45,310 nucleotides of DNA, taken from an uncultured Victivallales bacterium (GTDB taxonomy: Bacteria; Verrucomicrobiota; Lentisphaeria; Victivallales; UBA1829). The stretch is from NCBI GenBank assembly GCA_934661375.1, contig CAKUJH010000028.1:1-45310 (forward strand), in the 5' to 3' direction. Made by a program: the position numbers and the translations under genes. A model generated the notes under the pieces. The model was given only the letters and a program-made list of their open reading frames with translations. It searched no databases and was not told the origin of the DNA. Shown here one piece after another: positions 8,996 to 16,648 of this stretch (its first letter is position 1; each line of letters opens with the position of its first letter).

Positions 8996-10399
8996 TTATG
9001 CTTTTTCCACAAATTCACGGTGAAGCGCGATCTGGGCTTTCTTGAAGTCATCGCGGGAAACAATGAACTGAATGTTGACCTGACGCATTACCTGATCCAG
9101 AGCCAGCACGTTGATGTCCGCTTCATACAGCGCCTTGGAGGCACGGGCAAGGAATCCGGGGATCTTCATGTTCGTGCCGATCACCGAAACGATCGCCACC
9201 GGCTGAGTGGAAACGGTCGCGTGGGGGAATTCCCGGCGGAGCGCAGCCTTGCATTCATCCAGATACTTTGCTTTCTGCGGAACATAATTCGTGATGGTGT
9301 TCGCATTGGTGTTCTTGGCAATGTAGCTGATTCCGAAATCTGCCAGACAGCGGCAGAGTTTGTAGTCATAACCGATTTCGCCCACCATTTCCGGATCATG
9401 CACTTCCAGAGCAATGAGGTCGCTGCGTCCGCAGATCATTTCCGCGCGCGGAACCGGGGACACGTAATCGCGGCTGATCAGGGTTCCGGGATGTTCCGGG
9501 TCGAAGGCGTTTTTGATGCGGATCGGAATATTGCGCAGTTCCATGTCTTTGGCGGCTTTGGAGTGAATCGCTTCCATATCCATGTCAGACAGCTGGTCGG
9601 CAATGTCGAAATTGGTGTTGCCGATGATTTTGACCTTGTCCACGCCTATCAGTTTCGGGTCGCCCGTGGAAAGATGGAATTCCTTGTGAATGATGCCTTC
9701 GCGCGCCTGGGTCAGAACCGCCAGCCGGCTGAACGTGATTTCACTGTATCCGCGGTCAAAATGACGCATGATGCCTTCATCATATTTGACATAGCCGGTA
9801 ACGATCGGCATTTCCGTGGCGAAATCCACATCCTTGAATGCGTTCAGAATCGCCTGATCCAGCGTCTGCACTTCCATGGACATCCAGCCGGAGAGATCAA
9901 CGAAACGGGCATTGACGCCGTTTGCCTTCAGAATCAGAGCGGAGTTGAATGCGCTGTGCGCTTCGCCCACCGCCGCCAGAAATTCGCGGGTCGAGGGCAG
10001 ATAATCCGCCGGTTTGGAGTGTCCCGCCGTGCGCAGATACATGATGTATTTCAGACAGGATTTGATGCCGTTGAGCCGGTCGTTCACAAAATCATCGGCT
10101 TTTTTCACATCCAGTCCGATGTCGGCGAACGATTTGTTGTATGCCAGCATTTTTTTCCGGACAGTTTCCAGCGCGTATTCCCATTCCTTGCTGTCGTGCA
10201 GAATGTATCCGTAAACACCCGGCGCACCGGTTTTTTTGTCTTCGAGCAGGGCATTGGTAATGCCGGAATATGCGGAAACCACGAACGCGCGGTTGTAAAG
10301 TTCCGCGCCTTTGCGCTTGCCGATAATGACATTGTTCATGACCTCGCCGAAACGGCTCATCGAGGTCCCGCCGATTTTTTCAATGGTATGCTGTCCCAT
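8996..10399 (-). CDS. Aspartate kinase
   Basis: Aspartate kinase makes aspartyl phosphate from aspartate and ATP, the first step towards threonine, methionine and lysine. The N-terminus MGQHTIEKIGGTSMSRFGE carries the kinase GGTS motif. The form EKIGGTSM, rather than the common KFGGTS, resembles the Ask_Ect subgroup, although no ectoine genes are present. The region near residues 225-250 (ITFSRLAVLTQAREGI) fits the amino-acid kinase fold. The last 80 residues form ACT domains (SVIGTNMKIPGFLARASKAL, then a second with LALDQVMRQVNIQFIVS) that probably sense an end product. I chose the ATG at 10399, 4 bases after the hom stop codon, over a TTG at 10417 that lies inside hom. The result is 467 aa, normal for the family. 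Confidence 0.93.
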   Translation of the reverse strand: MGQHTIEKIGGTSMSRFGEVMNNVIIGKRKGAELYNRAFVVSAYSGITNALLEDKKTGAPGVYGYILHDSKEWEYALETVRKKMLAYNKSFADIGLDVKKADDFVNDRLNGIKSCLKYIMYLRTAGHSKPADYLPSTREFLAAVGEAHSAFNSALILKANGVNARFVDLSGWMSMEVQTLDQAILNAFKDVDFATEMPIVTGYVKYDEGIMRHFDRGYSEITFSRLAVLTQAREGIIHKEFHLSTGDPKLIGVDKVKIIGNTNFDIADQLSDMDMEAIHSKAAKDMELRNIPIRIKNAFDPEHPGTLISRDYVSPVPRAEMICGRSDLIALEVHDPEMVGEIGYDYKLCRCLADFGISYIAKNTNANTITNYVPQKAKYLDECKAALRREFPHATVSTQPVAIVSVIGTNMKIPGFLARASKALYEADINVLALDQVMRQVNIQFIVSRDDFKKAQIALHREFVEKA

Positions 10400-10403
10400 G
10401 ATT

Positions 10404-11693
10404 TCAGATATCCTCAATTCGGATTAATTTGACCGTGTCGCGCACATCGGAAAGCGCATTGATCTGGCTGATGGCAGCCTTGACATGTTTTTCCAGCGTC
10501 TGATGCGTGATGATCAGCAGCGAAACGTTGTTCTGCGACTGTCCTTCCCGCTGAACCAGGCTTGAAATGCTGATGGAATTTTCGCCCAGAATGGCTGTAA
10601 CTTTCGACAGCACGCCCGGAACGTCCAGCACCTGAATCCGCAGATAATAGCGGGAACGGACTTCATCCATTTTCACCACGTTTTTGAACTGAATCCCTTC
10701 GCGGAAGGAGTCAATGCGGCGCGGCTTGGCGTCCTTGATGTTGAGTCCGATGTCCACAATGTCGGAAACGACTGCGCTGGCGGTGGCATTGCGTCCGGCT
10801 CCGCGGCCGTAGAACAGCGTGTCGCCGACATAATCGCCGGTAACCATTACGCCGTTGAACACTTCGTCGATCATGGCAAGCTGCGTGCGTTTCGGAATCA
10901 TGGTCGGATGGACACGGATTTCGATGTTGCCGTTATCCTGTTTGAGAATGGCAAGCAGTTTGATTTTATAGCCGAGTTCGCCGGCGAATTTGATGTCCGC
11001 CAGGGTCACGTCGCGGATGCCCTGCACATAGACCGGATCCATGCCGAACCATTTGCCGTATGCCAGAGCCGCCAGAATCGCGGCTTTGTGTGCGGTGTCG
11101 AAGCCGTCAATATCCAGCGACGGATTGGCTTCCGCATAGCCGAGCTGCTGGGCGTCCTTCAGAACCGGAGCAAAGTCGATTTCTTCGCGTTCCATGCGGG
11201 TCAGAATGTAGTTGCAGGTTCCGTTCAGAATACCGTAAATGCGTTCGATGCGGTTGCCGACGAATCCTTCGCGCAGACTCTTGATGATCGGAATGCCGCC
11301 GCCGACACTGGCTTCATAATACAGGTCGGCATTGTTTTTTTCAGCTGCCGCGAACAGTTCTTCTCCGTGTTCCGCCAGCAGTGCTTTATTGGCAGTAACC
11401 ACGGATTTGCCTTCGCCGAGAGCCTGAAGAATGAACTTTTTCGCGACGGTTGTTCCACCGATCAGTTCAACGACCACGTCAACATGGTGAATCAGTTCGG
11501 AGGCGTCTGTCGTCAGCAGTCCCGCAGGAATTCTGATGCCGCGGTCAGTAGTGATATCCAGATCCGCGATCCCGGCAAGCTCCGGTTTGATCCCCGTTCT
11601 TTTGGCGATGACGTCGGCATTGTTCAGCAGACAGTCCGCCACGCCGGCTCCGACTGTTCCGAACCCCAATATTCCTACCTTGTATTCTTTCAT
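10404..11693 (-). CDS. hom: Homoserine dehydrogenase
   Basis: The 429-aa protein reduces aspartate semialdehyde to homoserine with NAD(P)H. The N-terminal nucleotide-binding loop is ILGFGTVGAG. The catalytic domain shows TANKALLA, ASVGGGIPII and ILNGTCNYILTRM, all hallmark segments of the enzyme. The C-terminal ACT domain (YYLRIQVLDVPGVLSKVTAIL) suggests feedback control, usually by threonine. The ATG at 11693 has a clear AAGGAGAAG ribosome site 7 bases upstream. It is the first gene of the long minus-strand run, and its own promoter is visible at 11746-11773. Aspartate kinase follows after 4 bases, a typical pairing for the first and third steps of the pathway. Confidence 0.95.
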   Translation of the reverse strand: MKEYKVGILGFGTVGAGVADCLLNNADVIAKRTGIKPELAGIADLDITTDRGIRIPAGLLTTDASELIHHVDVVVELIGGTTVAKKFILQALGEGKSVVTANKALLAEHGEELFAAAEKNNADLYYEASVGGGIPIIKSLREGFVGNRIERIYGILNGTCNYILTRMEREEIDFAPVLKDAQQLGYAEANPSLDIDGFDTAHKAAILAALAYGKWFGMDPVYVQGIRDVTLADIKFAGELGYKIKLLAILKQDNGNIEIRVHPTMIPKRTQLAMIDEVFNGVMVTGDYVGDTLFYGRGAGRNATASAVVSDIVDIGLNIKDAKPRRIDSFREGIQFKNVVKMDEVRSRYYLRIQVLDVPGVLSKVTAILGENSISISSLVQREGQSQNNVSLLIITHQTLEKHVKAAISQINALSDVRDTVKLIRIEDI

Positions 11694-11745
11694 CAGCAGA
11701 CTTCTCCTTATGATGTCCTGAAAAAATTTATAGATTCAATTCCAT

Positions 11746-11773
11746 AATATAATCTGTATTTCCGGTTTTGAAA
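11746..11773 (-). promoter_or_regulatory. Predicted sigma-70 promoter of the hom operon
   Basis: On the minus strand, TTTCAA (11768-11773) and TATATT (11746-11751) are separated by 16 bases, about 50 bases before the hom start codon. Four T-tracts at 11789-11824 lie just upstream and could act as a bent or UP-like element. The call is by pattern only. Confidence 0.5.
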
Positions 11774-11827
11774 GATACAGCTTCTTACTTTTTTCACTTT
11801 TTTTCTGCGAACTTTTTATTTTTTCCG

Positions 11828-11856
11828 TTGCTTTCCTTCTGTTTGAAGGTTATATT
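11828..11856 (+). promoter_or_regulatory. Predicted sigma-70 promoter of the exported-protein pair
   Basis: TTGCTT (11828-11833) and TATATT (11851-11856) are separated by 17 bases, about 40 bases before the start codon at 11899. It diverges from the hom promoter and shares the T-tract region with it. Confidence 0.5.
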
Positions 11857-11898
11857 ACTAAATATATTGCAAGCTAAACTAACAGGAGAATAGAAATC

Positions 11899-12447
11899 AT
11901 GACCAGTAAACTGCTGATTGCGGCGGCTGCTCTGCTGTCCGCGTTTGCCCTTTATGCCCAGAAACCGGTGGTTGCCGCGGTAACCGATATTGAAGATGAT
12001 CCTTCCAACGGATTGGAAATGTGCCGCAGTCTGTTCAACGAATATTATCTTTCGGAACTCACAACCCATTCCAAAGTAACCATGCTGGACACGGCTTCCA
12101 TTCAGAAGGAAATCACGAAACTCCAGATTCCGCGCGGTTCCGCCATGAATCAGAAACAGATCAGCGGTCTCTGCTCTGCTCTCAAAGCGGATGCGCTCTG
12201 CCTGGTGAGAATGAAACGCACCGATAAAAATGCCATTTCCATCACTGTTTCCATGGTGGCGGGCGACGGCAAGAAACTCGGTTCGGTCAACGCCGTCATG
12301 GAAGGTATCGGCGACACGGATGCGGTCAGCTCCAAACTGGCGATTGAAAGCGCACGTCTGCTCCGCACGCTTCGCGGCATTGCCGGAGAGGAACCTCAGG
12401 AGCCTGCGCAGGAACAGGCCATGCCCAGCAAAGTTACGGAAATTTAA
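11899..12447 (+). CDS. Exported protein with CsgG/LpoB-like features, function unknown
   Basis: This 182-aa protein starts with a Sec signal peptide (MTSKLLIAAAALLSAFALYAQ) and has a good AGGAG ribosome site. The mature part starts with a strand (PVVAAVTDIEDD), then a helix (EMCRSLFNEYYLSEL), a KVTMLDTASIQKEI segment, an ADALCLVRMKR segment and strands (AISITVSMVAGDGKKLGSV). This order resembles the alpha/beta fold shared by CsgG, LpoB and related periplasmic proteins (strand, helix, 'V-D--S---I', 'ADA---'). That likeness is my inference. The C-terminus is Glu/Pro/Gln-rich. It has no lipobox Cys. A second exported gene follows 26 bases on, so the two probably form an operon. Confidence 0.75.
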   Translation: MTSKLLIAAAALLSAFALYAQKPVVAAVTDIEDDPSNGLEMCRSLFNEYYLSELTTHSKVTMLDTASIQKEITKLQIPRGSAMNQKQISGLCSALKADALCLVRMKRTDKNAISITVSMVAGDGKKLGSVNAVMEGIGDTDAVSSKLAIESARLLRTLRGIAGEEPQEPAQEQAMPSKVTEI

Positions 12448-12473
12448 GCTGATTTTATTCGGGAGATAATTTC

Positions 12474-13001
12474 ATGAAACTGTTTTTTGCCGCAGCCGCA
12501 GTGTTTGCTGCTCTTTCGCTCTGTGCGGATGACGAACTGAAAATCAATGGCGATTTCAAAGGATCGGTTCTGAATGCGATTCAGCCGAAGGGCTGGGTCA
12601 AAAATCATGCGGCGTCCGCCGGAATCGGGGTGTCTGCCGTGGTCGCCGGTGAGAAAGACGGCGAATTTGCCGTGAATGTCAAGACTCAGAAAACCGCCAC
12701 CTCGTTTTATACGCAGAGTGCGTATGCCGCCAAACCCGGCGACACTCTGAAAATGGAAGCCGATTTCAAGGGAACGGGCAAAATCATGTTCTCTTATTAT
12801 GCGTATGATGCCCAGGCTCGCTACATCAGCACGAAAAACGGCAAAGTGCAGGTGCTCGCCGCTCCCGGCGAAATGAAAGATGTCATCGTCGTGGACAAAG
12901 TCGCCGGCAAGGAAGTCGCTTCCGTCCGGGTGGTGGTTTCCGTGCTTGCCAATTCCGATATTACTTTCTCGGATGTGGAAGCGGAGATTGTCAAACCGTA
13001 A
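12474..13001 (+). CDS. Exported beta-rich protein, function unknown
   Basis: The 175-aa protein has a signal peptide (MKLFFAAAAVFAALSLCADD) and a GGGAG ribosome site 8 bases before its ATG. The mature chain opens with ELKINGDFKGSVLNAIQPKGW. That pattern, an N-terminal strand containing NGDF followed by 'P-GW', is common at the start of jelly-roll carbohydrate-binding modules of the CBM4/9/22 type. Alternating short strands (MKMEADFKGTGKIMFSYYAYD, ASVRVVVSVLANSDITFSDVEAEI) fit such a beta sandwich. No catalytic motif is seen. It is likely co-transcribed with the preceding exported gene and ends before a strong terminator. The binding role is an inference. Confidence 0.75.
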   Translation: MKLFFAAAAVFAALSLCADDELKINGDFKGSVLNAIQPKGWVKNHAASAGIGVSAVVAGEKDGEFAVNVKTQKTATSFYTQSAYAAKPGDTLKMEADFKGTGKIMFSYYAYDAQARYISTKNGKVQVLAAPGEMKDVIVVDKVAGKEVASVRVVVSVLANSDITFSDVEAEIVKP

Positions 13002-13028
13002 AAATTCCGGCAACGTCTGATTTTTCAG

Positions 13029-13062
13029 GACTGTTCCTCCGGGTGAGGGGCAGTCTTTTTTT
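13029..13062 (+). terminator. Intrinsic terminator of the exported-protein pair
   Basis: An 11-bp stem (13029-13039 with 13045-13055, two G-T pairs) and a 5-base loop are followed by seven T, 28 bases after the stop codon at 13001. Confidence 0.9.
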
Positions 13063-13089
13063 ATATATGCTCCGGTTGACACGGACAAT

Positions 13090-13116
13090 AAAAAACCCCG
13101 GAGGAAAGCCGGGGTT
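13090..13116 (-). terminator. Intrinsic terminator of the tig-clpP-clpX operon
   Basis: On the minus strand, a perfect 8-bp stem AACCCCGG/CCGGGGTT (13109-13116 with 13094-13101) and a 7-base loop run into six T. It lies 24 bases beyond the clpX stop codon. Confidence 0.9.
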
Positions 13117-13140
13117 GAAATCGGATGAGAAATCTGAAAA

Positions 13141-14436
13141 TCAGGATTTCGCACTTTTCTTTTTGAGCTTGGGAACTCCCGTTTCCACGGTGTCCTTCGT
13201 AATGATGCATTCGGCAACATCTGTGCGGGAGGGCAGATCAAACATGATGGACGACATCATATTTTCAATCAGAGACCGCAAACCGCGTGCGCCTGTGCCT
13301 TTGGCGACTGCTTTGTCCGCCAGAGCTTCCAGGGCGCTTTTTTCGAATTTCAGTTTGACGTTCTCATAAGCCAGCAGTTTTTCATACTGCCGTGTCAAAG
13401 CATTCTTCGGCTCGGTCAGAATCTTCATCAGATCGTCTTTGGTCAGCGGTTCCAGCGAAGTAACCACCGGCAGACGGCCGATGAATTCAGGAATCAATCC
13501 GTACCGCACCAAATCTTCGGGTTCCACCGAACGCAGGATGCGGGCGGGATTCAGCTGTTTTTCCTGTTCTTTCACGGCACTGGCGGAATCCAGTCCCAGC
13601 ACATGGTGTCCGATCCGGCGCTGAATGATTTTATCCAGTCCCACAAATGCGCCGCCGCAGATGAACAGAATGTTCGTGGTGTCCACCTGAATATAGGATT
13701 GGTTCGGGTGCTTGCGTCCGCCTTTGGGCGGCACATTGGCAACCGTTCCTTCCAGAATCTTGAGCAGTGCCTGCTGAACGCCTTCACCGGAAACATCACG
13801 GGTAATCGAAACGTTTTCGCTTTTCTTGGAAATTTTGTCGATTTCATCCACATAGATGATGCCGACCTGTGCGCGTTCCACATTATAATCTGCTGCCTGA
13901 AGCAGACGCAGAATAATGTTTTCCACATCTTCACCGACATATCCGGCTTCGGTCAGCGTCGTGGCATCGGTAATGCAGAACGGAACGTTCAGCATACGAG
14001 CCAGGGTGCGGGCAATCAGAGTTTTTCCGGAACCCGTCGGACCGATCAGCAGCACATTGCTTTTTTCGATCTCGACATCCGGAAAATCCTTTTCCACTTC
14101 TGCCGCGGATTCTGTTCCTTTGCCGAAAAGACGTTTGTAGTGATTATGCACCGCGACAGAAATCATCTTTTTGGTTTCATCCTGTCCGACGACATATTTA
14201 TCCAGCTCTGCCTTGATTTCAGCCGGTTTGGGCAGCGGCTGATGCATCAGATCCGCCAGACTGGTCTGTCTGTTCGGCGAGACCGTGCCGTCCTGTTCCT
14301 GGAAAATCTGCTGACAGGCTTCCACGCAATGACGGCAGATCATGGCATTGTCGCCCGCCTTGATCAGCGGTCCGGTTTCCGGAGTGAAGCCCGGACGTCC
14401 GCAGAAAGAGCAGCGATCCTGTTTTTCACGAGACAT
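13141..14436 (-). CDS. clpX: ATP-dependent Clp protease ATP-binding subunit ClpX
   Basis: ClpX is the hexameric AAA+ unfoldase that selects substrates and feeds them to ClpP. The 431-aa protein has the N-terminal zinc-binding dimerisation domain with two Cys pairs (CSFC and CRHC), then KAELDKYVVGQDETKK. Walker A is GPTGSGKT near residue 133, and Walker B is VDEIDKI. The pore-loop region GYVGEDVEN, the sensor/RIGH-type segment RRIGHHVLG and a C-terminal small domain (GARGLRSLIENMM) follow. The IGF-type loop expected for ClpP docking is not identical: the FVGLDKII region is normal, but I cannot place the loop with certainty. The ATG lies 30 bases after clpP in the usual order tig-clpP-clpX. Confidence 0.97.
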   Translation of the reverse strand: MSREKQDRCSFCGRPGFTPETGPLIKAGDNAMICRHCVEACQQIFQEQDGTVSPNRQTSLADLMHQPLPKPAEIKAELDKYVVGQDETKKMISVAVHNHYKRLFGKGTESAAEVEKDFPDVEIEKSNVLLIGPTGSGKTLIARTLARMLNVPFCITDATTLTEAGYVGEDVENIILRLLQAADYNVERAQVGIIYVDEIDKISKKSENVSITRDVSGEGVQQALLKILEGTVANVPPKGGRKHPNQSYIQVDTTNILFICGGAFVGLDKIIQRRIGHHVLGLDSASAVKEQEKQLNPARILRSVEPEDLVRYGLIPEFIGRLPVVTSLEPLTKDDLMKILTEPKNALTRQYEKLLAYENVKLKFEKSALEALADKAVAKGTGARGLRSLIENMMSSIMFDLPSRTDVAECIITKDTVETGVPKLKKKSAKS

Positions 14437-14466
14437 AATTCAGCTTATCCTTTCCTGCGGGAGATT

Positions 14467-15087
14467 TCACTTTTGGGCATTGTCCGCCAGACCATGGTCG
14501 CGATGAGCCAGAACATGGTCAATGATGCCGTATTTCATGGCTTCATCAGCGGACATGAAGAAATCGCGGTCCGTGTCTTTCGAGACTTTCGTCAGGGAAA
14601 CGCCGGAATGATGGGCAATGATGCCGTTGAGTTTCTGGCGCATCTTGAGGATTTCCTTTGCCTGAATGTCGATATCCGCCGCCGTTCCCTGCGTGCCGCC
14701 CCAGGGCTGATGAATCATAATCCGGGAATTGGGCAGGGAATAGCGTTTGCCTTTGGCTCCGGCGCAGAGCAGAACCGCACCCATGCTGGCAGCCTGTCCC
14801 ACGCAATAGGTTTTGACATCGCAGGACAGCATCTGCATCACATCATAAATGGCGAGTCCGGCAGTAACGCTTCCGCCGGGGGAGCAGATATACATGTCAA
14901 TGTCCTTCTTCGGGTCCTCGCTCTGAAGGAACAGCAGCTCCGCAATAATCAGATTGGCGACAGCGTCGTCGATTTCAGTACCGAGCAGAACAATCCGGTC
15001 TTTGAGGAGACGCGAAAAAATATCATATCCGCGTTCGCCGCTGCCGGTCTGTTCCACGACCATCGGAATAGTATAACTGTTGAACAT
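14467..15087 (-). CDS. clpP: ATP-dependent Clp protease proteolytic subunit ClpP
   Basis: ClpP forms the 14-subunit serine protease barrel. The catalytic triad is visible: Ser in GQAASMGA, His in MIHQPWGG and Asp in KDTDRDF. The oxyanion-hole Gly-rich stretch CSPGGSV and the hydrophobic N-terminal loop region IFSRLLKDRIVLLG are also present. I chose the ATG at 15087 because GGGGAG sits 7 bases upstream. A TTG at 15093 is poorer. The 206-aa length is normal. It lies 30 bases downstream of tig and 30 bases upstream of clpX, and all three share one reading frame. Confidence 0.97.
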   Translation of the reverse strand: MFNSYTIPMVVEQTGSGERGYDIFSRLLKDRIVLLGTEIDDAVANLIIAELLFLQSEDPKKDIDMYICSPGGSVTAGLAIYDVMQMLSCDVKTYCVGQAASMGAVLLCAGAKGKRYSLPNSRIMIHQPWGGTQGTAADIDIQAKEILKMRQKLNGIIAHHSGVSLTKVSKDTDRDFFMSADEAMKYGIIDHVLAHRDHGLADNAQK

Positions 15088-15117
15088 AATCAAACTCCCC
15101 TGGTGAACGATTCAGGT

Positions 15118-16434
15118 TCAGGCCTTGGCCTGATCCGCGATGAAATCGACCACTTTCGCCATCAGAATATCGGACTGGATTTCCGAGTAGGCACCGTTGC
15201 GGTCGAGCATTTTGCGGACATCTTTTTCTTTGTAGCCGAGATACGAGCTCATCTGGCGGATCTGCATATCGACTTCTTCTTCAGAAACCGTGATTTTTTC
15301 CGCGTTGGCGATTTTGCGCAGAATGAAGAATTTCTTCATTTTCTTGGCAGCATTCGCCTTGGCGTCTTCCAGATGCTTGTCTTTTTCCGCCTTGAATTTT
15401 TCCACGTCTTCCTCATTGCGGACCAGCTGGTCTGCAATGAGGGAGAATTCACGCTGGGAAGCCATGCCGAGAACACCCTTGGGCATTTCGAAATCCGGCA
15501 CGGCATCAACCACGATGTCCGCGACTTTTTCGCGGATCTGGGCTTTGCGTTTTTCTTCCAGTTCGTTTTCAGCTTTCTTCTTCAGGAATTCGTGCATTTT
15601 TTCCACGTTTTCCATGCCGAGTTTTTCCGCCAGTTTTTCTTCGGATTCAACCGGAACGCGGCGCTGAACTTCCTGCACTTTGACCGTGTAGTTGACTTTT
15701 TTGCCGGCAAGTCCGGCTTCACGCCAGTCAGCGGGGAATTCTGCCGTGAATTTGACTTCGTCGCCTTTTTTCGCGCCGGTCATGGCTTTGAGCATTCCGG
15801 GAATCTGTTCCGGTTCGCTCAGATAGAACCAGCCTTCTTCGTTCTTGACCGCACGTTTGAGGGAGGCGGAGGCATCGGCAGGCAGTTCGAAATCGGAGTC
15901 ATAGGAGACTTTCATCATGTCGCCGGCAACGGAAGGATCTTCCACGGACAGGAATTCCGCATACAGGTTCTTGATGTACTTGAGCTGTGCTTCATAGTGC
16001 TGGTCGAGAGTTTCGTCTTCCTTGACTTCGACTTTCAGACCTTTGTATTCCGGCATGGCGAATTCCGGGGCGACTTCCACATCCAGGGAGAAGGTATATT
16101 CCTTGCCCTGCTGGGGTTTTTCATCGGCTTTGAGCTGACCGTAGGAAACGATGTCCAGATCCTTGTTTTCGGACAGTTTGGCGAACGCACTCTGCTGCAG
16201 CAGTTTGGTTACGTCGTCAATGATGTAGTCCTTGTATTTGCTCAGAATCAGAGACGCGGGGGCTTTTCCTTTACGGAAACCGGGAAGCTGGGCGTATTTG
16301 CCGGCTTCTTTGACAGCGTCTTTGAACGCGGCGTCCACCAGATCGGCGGAATATTTCGCTTCCATTTTCCGAGTGCAGGGCTCGGTCTCTTTCAGATCAA
16401 TCTGAACCTTTTCCAGCAATGCTTCAATTGCCAT
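15118..16434 (-). CDS. tig: Trigger factor, ribosome-associated chaperone and peptidyl-prolyl isomerase
   Basis: The 438-aa protein has the three trigger-factor domains. The ribosome-binding domain carries the signature LPGFRKGKAP near residue 50. A central FKBP-type isomerase domain (about residues 155-250, with GDMMKVSYDSDF and PGMLKAMTGAKKGDEV) follows. The C-terminal helical chaperone arm is rich in Lys/Glu and ends with MAKVVDFIADQAKA. It binds nascent chains at the ribosome exit. The gene heads the tig-clpP-clpX operon, linking folding of new proteins with disposal. A 17-spaced TGGAAA/TATATT promoter candidate lies at 16498-16526. Confidence 0.96.
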   Translation of the reverse strand: MAIEALLEKVQIDLKETEPCTRKMEAKYSADLVDAAFKDAVKEAGKYAQLPGFRKGKAPASLILSKYKDYIIDDVTKLLQQSAFAKLSENKDLDIVSYGQLKADEKPQQGKEYTFSLDVEVAPEFAMPEYKGLKVEVKEDETLDQHYEAQLKYIKNLYAEFLSVEDPSVAGDMMKVSYDSDFELPADASASLKRAVKNEEGWFYLSEPEQIPGMLKAMTGAKKGDEVKFTAEFPADWREAGLAGKKVNYTVKVQEVQRRVPVESEEKLAEKLGMENVEKMHEFLKKKAENELEEKRKAQIREKVADIVVDAVPDFEMPKGVLGMASQREFSLIADQLVRNEEDVEKFKAEKDKHLEDAKANAAKKMKKFFILRKIANAEKITVSEEEVDMQIRQMSSYLGYKEKDVRKMLDRNGAYSEIQSDILMAKVVDFIADQAKA

Positions 16435-16475
16435 GATTCTTTTTCTCCAGTTTTATATCGTTAATCGTTACACGA

Positions 16476-16511
16476 AACGCCACTAATAAAGATGATTAAT
16501 ATAACGCCACT
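16476..16511. repeat. Two 9-bp direct repeats AACGCCACT upstream of tig
   Basis: AACGCCACT occurs at 16476-16484 and again at 16503-16511, 27 bases apart, flanking an AT-rich stretch in the tig upstream region. The second copy overlaps the predicted -10 box by one base, so a regulator bound here could affect the promoter. It does not match the CtsR or CIRCE consensus that I know. Confidence 0.5.
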
Positions 16512-16526
16512 TGCTTTCATTTTCCA
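16498..16526 (-). promoter_or_regulatory. Predicted promoter of tig-clpP-clpX
   Basis: On the minus strand, TGGAAA (16521-16526) and TATATT (16498-16503) are separated by 17 bases, 64 bases before the tig ATG. The -35 box is weak. Confidence 0.4.
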
Positions 16527-16583
16527 CAGAGGATAACTAAAAAAAAACGAAAAAAACTTATCCGGGAACCAATTTCGGCAAGT

Positions 16584-16622
16584 CTGCCGGAAGAAAAACC
16601 GCCGTATTTCCCTCTCCGGCAG
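16584..16622 (-). terminator. Inverted repeat after ruvB, possible weak terminator
   Basis: CTGCCGGA (16584-16591) pairs with TCCGGCAG (16615-16622) across a 23-base loop, 26 bases beyond the ruvB stop codon. The loop holds a TTTTT on the minus strand but no T run follows the stem. It is a weak or Rho-assisted terminator at best. Confidence 0.3.
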
Positions 16623-16648
16623 CTTTTTCCGGCACGGAATTTCCGGAA

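Noticed and set aside
13603..16464. A 953-codon open frame on the plus strand, antisense to tig, clpP and clpX
   Set aside because: The three real genes share one reading frame and the open antisense frame follows from their codon use. No ribosome site or protein-like composition supports it.
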